NCBI RefSeq assembly: GCF_051209875.1
Contig: NZ_JBNTQY010000001.1
Location: 5,580,001 to 5,644,000 of the forward strand
DNA length: 64,000 bases
Direction: 5' to 3'
DNA from: Emticicia sp051209875
Lineage (GTDB): Bacteria; Bacteroidota; Bacteroidia; Cytophagales; Spirosomataceae
How positions within the stretch are numbered: position 1 is the first letter of the stretch; every line of letters starts with the position of its first letter. Of the stretch, positions 32,814 through 39,945 are shown piece by piece. Made by a program: the position numbers and the translations under genes. The notes beneath the pieces are model-generated. The model had not been told where the DNA came from, made no database searches, and worked only from the letters and a program-made list of their open reading frames with translations.

Positions 32814-33313
32814 ATCTCAAAATTTTTAAAATAGCGATTTACTAAAATAGTTGCTTCTCTTGTATCAATATACATCAATTGAGAATTGATAGATTTTGCT
32901 CCTAACGATTTCATATAATGTTGAACGAGTTCTGTTTTGGCATGGAATGAAATATAGCCTTCGTATCCTTTCTCAAAAGCAACTTTACAAGCAAAAGCGA
33001 ACAAATTACCAGCTACACCTTCATAAACTTTATTTGTACCGATGTTATAAGGTGCATTTTCTACCAATGAAATATAAATATTATCTTTTTGGTCAATTAA
33101 ACTAATCAAACCTTGTACAATATTTGGATTTCCTTCAATTACTAATTTATGTACTTTCCCTTTTGAAGATTCTTTTTCCCAATCAAAATGCCACCCTTTT
33201 TTGGTTGTTTTAATATCTTGTAAATTAGCTGCGAGTACTTCTGTATCAAAAATATCCCCCGTTATGGCATTTATGATTGAGTTTGTTAGCTTATCTATTT
33301 CGATGTTTAACAT
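32810..33313 (-). CDS. GNAT-like N-acetyltransferase-fold protein, first gene of a two-gene unit
   Basis: 167 residues from the ATG at 33313 (a TTG two codons earlier is less likely). The N-terminal half is MLNIEIDKLTNSIINAITGD and the segment WHFDWEKESSKGKVHKLVIE. The C-terminal half looks like a GNAT core: ISLVENAPYNIGTNKVYEGV, AGNLFAFACKVAFEKGYEGY (beta4-alpha3 region), ISFHAKTELVQHYMKSLGAK (beta5-alpha4 with the conserved Tyr) and a closing strand. The usual acetyl-CoA loop RxxGxG/A is degenerate (YEGVAGNL). Substrate unknown. It is coupled by ATGA overlap to the 52-residue ORF. Confidence 0.75.
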   Translation of the reverse strand: MLNIEIDKLTNSIINAITGDIFDTEVLAANLQDIKTTKKGWHFDWEKESSKGKVHKLVIEGNPNIVQGLISLIDQKDNIYISLVENAPYNIGTNKVYEGVAGNLFAFACKVAFEKGYEGYISFHAKTELVQHYMKSLGAKSINSQLMYIDTREATILVNRYFKNFEI

Positions 33314-33364
33314 AACCAAATTTAGTCATTTTTTAATAAATTTTAACTCTCTTCACTTATTAAT

Positions 33365-34351
33365 TTATCCTCCAATCGTCGTCATTGACTCCGTTACTAA
33401 ACTTGTTCGGCGACTTTCTGCTTCAAAACCATCCTTTGCTCGGTTTTGTAAAGCCTTATAAATCAAGTCTTTAATCTCTTCATTAGAAAGTTTCTGACGC
33501 ATGAAATCTCGAACGTTGAAAACGCCATCGTCGTATAAGCAAGTTTTGAAAACGCCCGTAGGGGTAACTCTAATACGATTACAAGTACCACAAAAAGTTC
33601 TACTAAAAGCAGCAATAACGCCTATCGAACCTTTAAAGTTCGGAATTTGGTAATTGTAAGAAGTAGAATTTGCTTCATCTTGCAATTTATATAGGTCGGG
33701 ATAAACAGAGCGTATCAAATCTATGATTCGGTGATAGCTCCAAAACTCTAATTGTTCGGGACGTAAACCTGCACCATTAAAAGGCATTTCTTCAATAAAT
33801 CTGACCGAAACATTTTGATTGCGAGCCAACTCAACCATCGACAAAATATCCTCGTCATTTTTTCCAGTCACTACTACCGTATTAATTTTTACTGGAATAT
33901 CATGTGCCAACAAAGCTTCTAAAGTTTCCCAAACTTTCGGAAATTCATCACGACGAGTAATTTCAAAAAAACGTTGGCGGTCGAGTGAATCCAAACTTAA
34001 ATTAACTGAACTTACCCCAATTTTCTTTAACTCTGGTACTAAGGGGGCAGTTAATACACCATTAGTAGTAATGTTTATTTTATTTATTCCTTCGATTTCT
34101 GATAATTTCCATAAAAAAGGAATAATATCTCTTCTTACAAATGGCTCTCCACCAGTAATCCTGACTTTAGAAATACCCATTTCTGCCAAAATACTGACCA
34201 AACGAATCATTTCTTCGTAGCTCAATAAATGTGGCTTGGGTAAATACTGAATTCCTTCTTCGGGCATACAGTAAAAACAACGCAAATTACAGCGATCGGT
34301 TACTGCCAATCGTAAATAATTAATGGGTCTGCCGTGATTATCTATAAGCAT
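33365..34351 (-). CDS. moaA: GTP 3',8-cyclase
   Basis: 328 residues, standard. The radical-SAM cluster motif is CNLRCFYC (Cys21, 25, 28), followed by RITGGEPFVRRDIIPFLWKL. The second [4Fe-4S] site near the C-terminus is FCGTCNRIRVTPTGVFKTCL, and the protein ends with the conserved GG (MTTIGG) needed for activity. It converts GTP to the cyclic precursor of molybdopterin. moaC is not adjacent. moeA and xdhC lie 8-14 kb away in the window. Confidence 0.97.
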   Translation of the reverse strand: MLIDNHGRPINYLRLAVTDRCNLRCFYCMPEEGIQYLPKPHLLSYEEMIRLVSILAEMGISKVRITGGEPFVRRDIIPFLWKLSEIEGINKINITTNGVLTAPLVPELKKIGVSSVNLSLDSLDRQRFFEITRRDEFPKVWETLEALLAHDIPVKINTVVVTGKNDEDILSMVELARNQNVSVRFIEEMPFNGAGLRPEQLEFWSYHRIIDLIRSVYPDLYKLQDEANSTSYNYQIPNFKGSIGVIAAFSRTFCGTCNRIRVTPTGVFKTCLYDDGVFNVRDFMRQKLSNEEIKDLIYKALQNRAKDGFEAESRRTSLVTESMTTIGG

Positions 34352-34394
34352 TGTGAGAATTCTTTTTTAAGGTAACAAAGAAAGCGAAAAATAA

Positions 34395-34429
34395 GTTAAT
34401 GAATAATGTAAAATGAATCATTGATAATG
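34395..34429. repeat. Weak heptamer run, (N)AATG type (element 9)
   Basis: Five degenerate 7-mers (gttaatg, aataatg, taaaatg, aatcatt, gataatg) in the gap between moaA and the L-2-hydroxyglutarate oxidase. The weakest member of the set; composition alone could give this pattern. Confidence 0.35.
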
Positions 34430-34481
34430 CTAAAAAACTGATTATCAACACTTTTCTTAAATTACAATTTTAAAAAAATCA

Positions 34482-35681
34482 TTAAAAACGTTTCAAAACC
34501 AATTCACTGACAGTTTGCCCAATCGAAAGTGATGAAGTGGCTGCTGGTGACGGTGCGTTACAAACATTAATCGCTTGTTGGTTTTCAAAAATAGCAAAAT
34601 CATCTAAAAGCCCGCCCTCACGGTCGCAGGCCTGAGCTCTTACGCCTGCTGCACCAGCCACAAGGTCATCTGACTGAATTTCAGGAATTAACTCTTGTAA
34701 GGCTTTTGTAAAAGCTGCTTTTGAAAATGACCGATACATTTCACCTAAACCTGTTTGCCAATATTTGGCAGCCACTTTTCTAAATCCTGGCCAAGCAAGT
34801 GTTTCAAATAATTCACCAAAATGAATGTCTAGTTTTTTGTATCCCTCTCTTCTAAACGCTAAAACTGCATTTGGCCCAGCTTCTATCCCACCATGAATCA
34901 TACGAGTAAAATGCACACCCAAGAATGGGAAATTTGGGTCTGGAACTGGATAAATCAAGTTTTTAACAAGATATTGTTTTTCTGGCTTTATTTCAAAATA
35001 TTCGCCTCTGAATGGTGTAATTCTAAGGTTATTTGCCCTTGTATCTGTCATTTGACCCACTTTATCAGAATAGAGTCCAGCACAGTTGACCACTAATTTT
35101 GTTTCGTAAGTATGCTTAGAAGTTTGAATGATGGAAATATCATTTTTTGAACTAATACCTACTACTCTTTCCCCAAAAGCAATTTCACCACCTAATTTTT
35201 GTGTATTGGCTAAATATTTTTTGCAAACATCAGTATAGTCAATGATTCCAGTTTGTGGTACAAAAAAGCCTTTCAAACCTTTTACGTGTGGTTCGTATTC
35301 TTTGATTTGTTCGGCATTCAACATTTTGAAGCCATCTAAACCATTTTGTTTGCCTCGCTCGAAAAGCCCATCCAAAATTGGAATTTGCTCAGGTTGTGTT
35401 GCCACCACAATTTTTCCACAGAGGTCATACTTGATTTCTTCTTTTTTGCAAAAATCAAGCAACATATCATAGCCTTTGATACAATTGGTGGCTTTCAAAC
35501 TACCTGGCTTATAATAAAGACCAGAGTGAATAACACCACTGTTATGGCCAGTTTGATGTTTAGCAACTACATCTTCCTTTTCAATAATAAGTAATTTCAA
35601 ATTTGGGTTTTGTTCCTTAATGCGTAAGGCCGTTGCCAAGCCAACAATTCCACCACCAATGACAGTTACATCGTAAATCAT
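34482..35681 (-). CDS. lhgO: L-2-hydroxyglutarate oxidase
   Basis: 399 residues, normal for LhgO (YgaF). The FAD dinucleotide-binding motif is at the N-terminus (VTVIGGGIVGLATALRIKEQ). Other features are HQTGHNSGVIHSGLYYKPGS, NCAGLYSDKVGQMTD, FRGEYFEIKPEK, PVPDPNFPFLGVHFTRMIHG and GAAGVRAQACDREGGLLDDF, with APSPAATSSLSIGQTV near the end. It oxidises L-2-hydroxyglutarate to 2-oxoglutarate, a repair or catabolic step, at the membrane. Single gene, divergent from the small lipoprotein at 35.9 kb. Confidence 0.93.
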   Translation of the reverse strand: MIYDVTVIGGGIVGLATALRIKEQNPNLKLLIIEKEDVVAKHQTGHNSGVIHSGLYYKPGSLKATNCIKGYDMLLDFCKKEEIKYDLCGKIVVATQPEQIPILDGLFERGKQNGLDGFKMLNAEQIKEYEPHVKGLKGFFVPQTGIIDYTDVCKKYLANTQKLGGEIAFGERVVGISSKNDISIIQTSKHTYETKLVVNCAGLYSDKVGQMTDTRANNLRITPFRGEYFEIKPEKQYLVKNLIYPVPDPNFPFLGVHFTRMIHGGIEAGPNAVLAFRREGYKKLDIHFGELFETLAWPGFRKVAAKYWQTGLGEMYRSFSKAAFTKALQELIPEIQSDDLVAGAAGVRAQACDREGGLLDDFAIFENQQAINVCNAPSPAATSSLSIGQTVSELVLKRF

Positions 35682-35690
35682 ATTTTCATT

Positions 35691-35840
35691 TTTTTGCTAT
35701 TGGCTGATAGCGGTTAGCTTTTAGCGGCGTTCCGTTTAGCCAAAATGGTTTTTATACTAAACACAATTTTCAGAAAAAGTTAACATTTTTAATAAAAAGC
35801 TAATTGCTAATTGCTAATTGCCATCTGCTAGAAGCCATAT
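35691..35840. repeat. Heptamer-repeat inverted element, CTAA type (element 7)
   Basis: The right arm at 35799-35840 has three perfect copies of GCTAATT followed by degenerate units (gccatct, gctagaa, gccatat). The left arm at 35694-35729 holds opposed units (tagcggt, tagcttt, tagcggc). It lies in the divergent gap between lhgO and the small lipoprotein gene, starting 9 bp from the lhgO start. Confidence 0.8.
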
Positions 35841-35863
35841 TCATTTAAAAAGTACAATTTTTC

Positions 35864-35894
35864 TTGGCATTTTGAATTACCAAACTTAAATTTG
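35864..35894 (+). promoter_or_regulatory. Candidate bacteroidetal promoter for the small lipoprotein gene
   Basis: TTG at 35864-35866, 20-nt spacer, TAAATTTG at 35887-35894 (TAnnTTTG), then 26 bp to the ATG at 35921. This is the best-spaced promoter match in the window. Confidence 0.5.
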
Positions 35895-35920
35895 TGCAAA
35901 TTTAACGACAACATTCGGAC

Positions 35921-36154
35921 ATGAAAAAGTTTAGTGTTTTATTATTTGCAGTAGCAGCGGTTTCGTTGGCTTCGTGCGACTACCAAAAAAATAATGTTAT
36001 TGAGCAAAAAGACGTTCGCAAAGGCGATGAGTGGGTTTATGGTGTAAGCCCAGATTCAGCTGCACGTCAATTAAAAAATAAATATACGGCAAATCCTGAC
36101 CTAGAAAATCGCACGAATGCTATTCGTGAAAAACTATCAGGAAAAGGAGCTTAA
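35921..36154 (+). CDS. Small predicted lipoprotein
   Basis: 77 residues. A lipoprotein signal with lipobox SLASC (Cys19) is followed by a short polar tail (DYQKNNVIEQKDVRKGDEWV, then YGVSPDSAARQLKNKY). Not recognised beyond that. It has a good candidate promoter and a terminator-like hairpin after the stop, so it looks like a monocistronic unit. Confidence 0.75.
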   Translation: MKKFSVLLFAVAAVSLASCDYQKNNVIEQKDVRKGDEWVYGVSPDSAARQLKNKYTANPDLENRTNAIREKLSGKGA

Positions 36155-36170
36155 TTGCAAAAGTTCAAAG

Positions 36171-36240
36171 TAGGCAGCTTACAGTTCACCATGGCAGTCA
36201 AATGTCTCGTTTACTGTAATTTGCCTATTTTTTATTTTTA
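36171..36240 (+). terminator. Imperfect hairpin with T-rich tail after the small lipoprotein gene
   Basis: Arms TAGGCAGCTTACAGT (36171-36185) and ACTGTAATTTGCCTA (36213-36227) pair except for two central positions; the tail TTTTTTATTTTTA follows. The loop of 27 nt is long for an intrinsic terminator. Confidence 0.55.
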
Positions 36241-36283
36241 ATAAGCTTTTATAAAACAAAACCATAAATTGTAAATCTATCAC

Positions 36284-37345
36284 ATGAATATAGCATTAGT
36301 AACAGGATCTGCGGGTTTGATTGGAAGTGAATCAGTGGCTTTTTTTGCCGAAAAATTCGATTTAGTTATAGGCATCGACAATAATCTTCGTTCTTATTTT
36401 TTTGGTGCAGAAGCTTCTACTGATTGGAATCGTAAAGGTTTAGAAGAAAAATTTAGTAATTATAAGCACTATAAAGCAGATATTCGTTCGGAAGTTGAAA
36501 TCGGGAAAATCTTCGCTGAATACGGTACAGATATTAAAATGGTAGTGCATACTGCCGCTCAACCAAGCCATGACTGGGCTGCACGTGAGCCATTCACTGA
36601 TTTTACAGTAAATGCAAACGGCACACTCGTAATGCTCGAAATGACTCGTCAGTATTGCCCTGAAGCTGTTTTTATTTTTACTTCTACCAATAAAGTTTAC
36701 GGCGATACGCCAAACTATTTACCTTTAGTAGAATTAGAAACTCGTTGGGAGATTGACCCAAATCATGCGTACTACGAGCATGGGATTGATGAATTGATGT
36801 CGATTGACCACTCAAAACACTCTGTTTTTGGAGCATCAAAAGTAGCTGCCGATGTAATGGTACAAGAATACGGCAGATATTTTGGCATGAAAACAGCCGT
36901 TTTCCGTGGTGGATGTTTAACTGGCCCTAATCATTCGGGAGCTCAATTACATGGTTTCTTGGCATACTTAATGAAATGTGCGATTACTGGCAACCACTAT
37001 ACAATTTTTGGTTACAAAGGAAAACAAGTACGTGACAATATCCATAGCTGGGATTTAGTAAATATGTTCTGGCATTTTTATCAAAATCCTCGCCCAGGTG
37101 AGGTTTATAATGCTGGTGGTGGACGTTTTTCTAACTGCTCTATGCAAGAAGGAATTGCGATTTGTGAAGAAATTACTGGAAATAAGATGAGTTTCAGCTA
37201 CGCCGAAGATAACCGTAGTGGCGACCATATTTGGTATATTTCTGACCTTTCTAAATTTAAAGGCCATTATCCTGATTGGACTTGGAAATATGATTTAAAG
37301 ACAACACTTACTCAAATGTATGATAATATCAGCAAAAGAGTTTAA
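36284..37345 (+). CDS. NAD-dependent epimerase of the CDP-tyvelose/paratose 2-epimerase type
   Basis: 353 residues. It is an extended short-chain dehydrogenase with an N-terminal NAD motif (ALVTGSAGLIGSESVAFFAE), acidic ribose-binding DNNLRSYFFG, HTAAQPSHDWAAREPFTDFT, FTSTNKVYGDTPNYL and FRGGCLTGPNHSGAQLHGFL with GKQVRDNIHSWDLVNMFWHF. Its closest resemblance is to CDP-tyvelose-2-epimerase-like sugar nucleotide epimerases. The usual catalytic YxxxK appears as FGASK (SVFGASKVAADVMVQEYG), with Phe in the Tyr position, confirmed in the DNA (TTT). It begins the glycan locus that runs to 44.2 kb, but a 193-bp gap with a hairpin separates it from the GT2 gene. Confidence 0.82.
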   Translation: MNIALVTGSAGLIGSESVAFFAEKFDLVIGIDNNLRSYFFGAEASTDWNRKGLEEKFSNYKHYKADIRSEVEIGKIFAEYGTDIKMVVHTAAQPSHDWAAREPFTDFTVNANGTLVMLEMTRQYCPEAVFIFTSTNKVYGDTPNYLPLVELETRWEIDPNHAYYEHGIDELMSIDHSKHSVFGASKVAADVMVQEYGRYFGMKTAVFRGGCLTGPNHSGAQLHGFLAYLMKCAITGNHYTIFGYKGKQVRDNIHSWDLVNMFWHFYQNPRPGEVYNAGGGRFSNCSMQEGIAICEEITGNKMSFSYAEDNRSGDHIWYISDLSKFKGHYPDWTWKYDLKTTLTQMYDNISKRV

Positions 37346-37371
37346 GTAAATACCTAAGTTTAAAGCTAAAT

Positions 37372-37415
37372 TTTACCCCTTTAATGGCTCAAAAAGTTGC
37401 CGTTGAAGGGGTAAA
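37372..37415 (+). terminator. Hairpin between epimerase and GT2 genes
   Basis: TTTACCCCTT (37372-37381) pairs with AAGGGGTAAA (37406-37415), with a smaller inner stem GGC/GCC. There is no strong T-run after it, so it may be a weak terminator or an attenuator. Confidence 0.45.
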
Positions 37416-37538
37416 GTATTTATAAATATAGCCTAATTTCCAATAAAACCTCACATTACACATAGCTACTCAGAGATTTTATGTATTTTTGTGTTTTTAT
37501 TATCATCTTGGTTTATTAATTTTTGAAAATATCAATCA

Positions 37539-38273
37539 ATGAAATTAAGTGTTGTTATTCCTGCCTATAATGAGGAAGAAAGTATTTCTGAAACCCTTAG
37601 AAGTTTATATAGTACTTTAAAAAAATACGATATTCCACACGAAATATGGGTAACAAACGATAACTCAAAAGACAACACTTTGGGTGTTTTACAAGAATTA
37701 CAAAAAGAAATCCCAAGCTTAGTTTTTGAAACAAATAAGGGGCCAAATGGCTTTGGATATGCTGTTCGTTATGGTTTAGAGCGTTTTTCTGGCGATTGCG
37801 TAGCTGTATTTATGGCAGATATGTCTGATGACCCCGAAGATTTGGTAAAATATTACAAAACAATGCTTGCTGAAAACGTGGATGCTGTTTTTGGAAGTCG
37901 TTGGGTAAAAGGTGGAAAAGTTATTGATTATCCTGCTGTAAAAAAATTCATTAATAGAGTCGCCAACTTTATAATCAAGTTAGTCATTGGAATCAAATAT
38001 GATGATACCACCAATGCTTTCAAACTTTACAAACGTGAAACGATGGAAGGTTTAAAACCATTTCTTTCACCTCATTTCAACTTGACGGTTGAACTTCCTC
38101 TTAAAACTATTGTCCGTGGCTATTCTTATACCGTTGTACCAAATAGCTGGACAAATCGAAAGTATGGCGAGTCAAAACTAAAAATCAAAGAAATGGGTAG
38201 TCGTTATTTCTTTATCCTAATGTATTGTTTTGTTGAAAAATCCTTCTCACGAGGAGATTATATGAAGAAATAA
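37539..38273 (+). CDS. Family 2 glycosyltransferase, dolichyl/polyprenyl-phosphate sugar synthase type
   Basis: 244 residues. GT-A fold: LSVVIPAYNEEESISETLRS, VTNDNSKDNTLGVLQELQ, ETNKGPNGFGYAVRYGLERF, then the metal-binding VAVFMADMSDDPEDLVKYYK (DxxDD) and VDAVFGSRWVKGGKVIDYP. No C-terminal membrane segments follow. The pattern fits polyprenyl-phosphate mannose or glucose synthases, which charge a lipid carrier for use by membrane GT-C enzymes. The next two genes encode large polytopic proteins of that general type, which supports the assignment. First gene of a tight four-gene unit (25 bp, overlap, 9 bp). Confidence 0.87.
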   Translation: MKLSVVIPAYNEEESISETLRSLYSTLKKYDIPHEIWVTNDNSKDNTLGVLQELQKEIPSLVFETNKGPNGFGYAVRYGLERFSGDCVAVFMADMSDDPEDLVKYYKTMLAENVDAVFGSRWVKGGKVIDYPAVKKFINRVANFIIKLVIGIKYDDTTNAFKLYKRETMEGLKPFLSPHFNLTVELPLKTIVRGYSYTVVPNSWTNRKYGESKLKIKEMGSRYFFILMYCFVEKSFSRGDYMKK

Positions 38274-38298
38274 AGCAAATCTATTATCAAAAAATACT

Positions 38299-39945
38299 AT
38301 GATTTACAAATCCAAAACTTGGTTCCTGATTGCTTTATTTTCATTACCGCTTGTTATATTCTTTGTCTTTTTCTTTCGATTCGCTTTAAATATTCCCTTT
38401 GAAGATGATTTGGGTATTGTTCATACTTTAGCTGTTGACTTACCTAAAGCTCTAACATTTCGAGAAAAGTTTTCTACTTTTATTATGGCTCATAATGAGC
38501 ATCCTATTACCGTTTTTAGGTTTTTTTTATGGGCGTATCATGCTATTTTTCAAGATTATAATTTCAAAATCATTGCCTTGATTGGAAATCTCATCTTATT
38601 ATCGAGTATTTTTTATTTCTTTCGCCAGCTACGCATTGTCAAACTTTCTTGGATTTGGCTTATACCCATTCCATATATCATATTTTCACTTTATATTCAT
38701 GAAAATGCTCTTTGGGCATTGTGTGCCTTTCAGCATAATGCCATTATGGGTTTATACTTTTGGGGCTTGTATGGCTGTATTCTACACAAAAACTCCTCGC
38801 CTCGATTCTTCGGCGGTATATTTTTAATCATCTGCACAAGTGTTTGCAGCGGAAATGGGCTTTTGGGCTTCATTATCGTGATCGCTATTTTATTATTTGA
38901 AAAAAGATGGAAAGATGGACTTATTGTAAGTGCAACATTTATCTTGGTCAAATTAATATTGCTCAATAATCATTATTATCAAGAGCCAAGTCCACTACCA
39001 CAAATCATCAAAGGATTCTTTCTTTTATGTGGCTCAATTATCAAAGTTTCGTCTAAAGATTTGATGATTATGTTATTGGGTATGAGTATAACAATTTGCA
39101 TAATCATTGCAGGTTTACGCATATTATTTGGAAAGTTGAATGAAAAAGAACGCACTTACTATTTACTTACATTAGGCATAAGTCTTTTCTGCTTAGGTAC
39201 TTTTGTAGGCATTGCGGTTTATAGAGATGTGGTATCCTCTGCTTTTTCAGACCGTTATCGTATTTATACACAAATGTTATGGATAAGTATTTATCTTTTC
39301 AGCATACCTCTTATTATTAAATTCAATTTTCAAAGAATTGTATATCCTGCCATTCTTAGCTTATCAATTGGGTATTTTTGTTATTCATATTATGTTGAAT
39401 ACCCAAATTTTGTTTACTCTTACCAACAACGTTGGCTGATTCCTGTCAATTATCGTTTTGGTGGTACAAATTTGAGTGGTTGCTATTATCGAGTTTATTT
39501 TGATGAAACACTAAAAACTTTAGAAAAAGAGCAATCTTACCAAATCCCTAAGCCAAATTTCGACCCTAGTCAAATTGAAAAAACTAAGCAAATTTTCAAT
39601 TTAAAGGCTGAAAAACTAAACGATGAAATAGTTCATTTATATGCCGATGAAGGTTCTATTGAAGGAAATCCTGATGATAATTCTTTGTTTATCACTTTAG
39701 AAAATGGCAAAGGCACACAACTATTTCTACCTGTTTTTCATAAAAGAAATACTATTGGTGGTTTTTTACAAACAAAAAAACTATTAAAAGAAGGTTTTGA
39801 AATGACCATTACTAAGGGCTGTCTGCCTGATGATTTTTATAAAGTAATGCTTGTCAAACAAAATAATCGAAAAGCTCAATTGTATGCTACAAATCTTGTG
39901 CTTGACTCACAAAAGTTCACGATTATAGAAACGGCTAAATTTTAA
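38299..39945 (+). CDS. Large polytopic membrane protein, GT-C glycosyltransferase-like
   Basis: 548 residues. About ten membrane segments fill residues 8-370, then a soluble C-terminal domain (about 380-548). In the first outside loop after helix 1 is NIPFEDDLGIVHTLAVD, and further on AHNEHPITVFRFFLWAYH; an acidic pair in the first loop and a NEHxI motif are features of lipid-linked-sugar GT-C-like families. No formal family recognised. Its TAA overlaps the next gene's ATG by one base (TAATG), implying coupling. A role in transferring a polyprenyl-linked sugar is inference from position after the GT2 gene. Confidence 0.65.
   Translation: MIYKSKTWFLIALFSLPLVIFFVFFFRFALNIPFEDDLGIVHTLAVDLPKALTFREKFSTFIMAHNEHPITVFRFFLWAYHAIFQDYNFKIIALIGNLILLSSIFYFFRQLRIVKLSWIWLIPIPYIIFSLYIHENALWALCAFQHNAIMGLYFWGLYGCILHKNSSPRFFGGIFLIICTSVCSGNGLLGFIIVIAILLFEKRWKDGLIVSATFILVKLILLNNHYYQEPSPLPQIIKGFFLLCGSIIKVSSKDLMIMLLGMSITICIIIAGLRILFGKLNEKERTYYLLTLGISLFCLGTFVGIAVYRDVVSSAFSDRYRIYTQMLWISIYLFSIPLIIKFNFQRIVYPAILSLSIGYFCYSYYVEYPNFVYSYQQRWLIPVNYRFGGTNLSGCYYRVYFDETLKTLEKEQSYQIPKPNFDPSQIEKTKQIFNLKAEKLNDEIVHLYADEGSIEGNPDDNSLFITLENGKGTQLFLPVFHKRNTIGGFLQTKKLLKEGFEMTITKGCLPDDFYKVMLVKQNNRKAQLYATNLVLDSQKFTIIETAKF

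Noticed and set aside
33819..34220. 133-codon plus-strand ORF opposite moaA
   Set aside because: Antisense to conserved moaA sequence including the radical-SAM region; no family resemblance.
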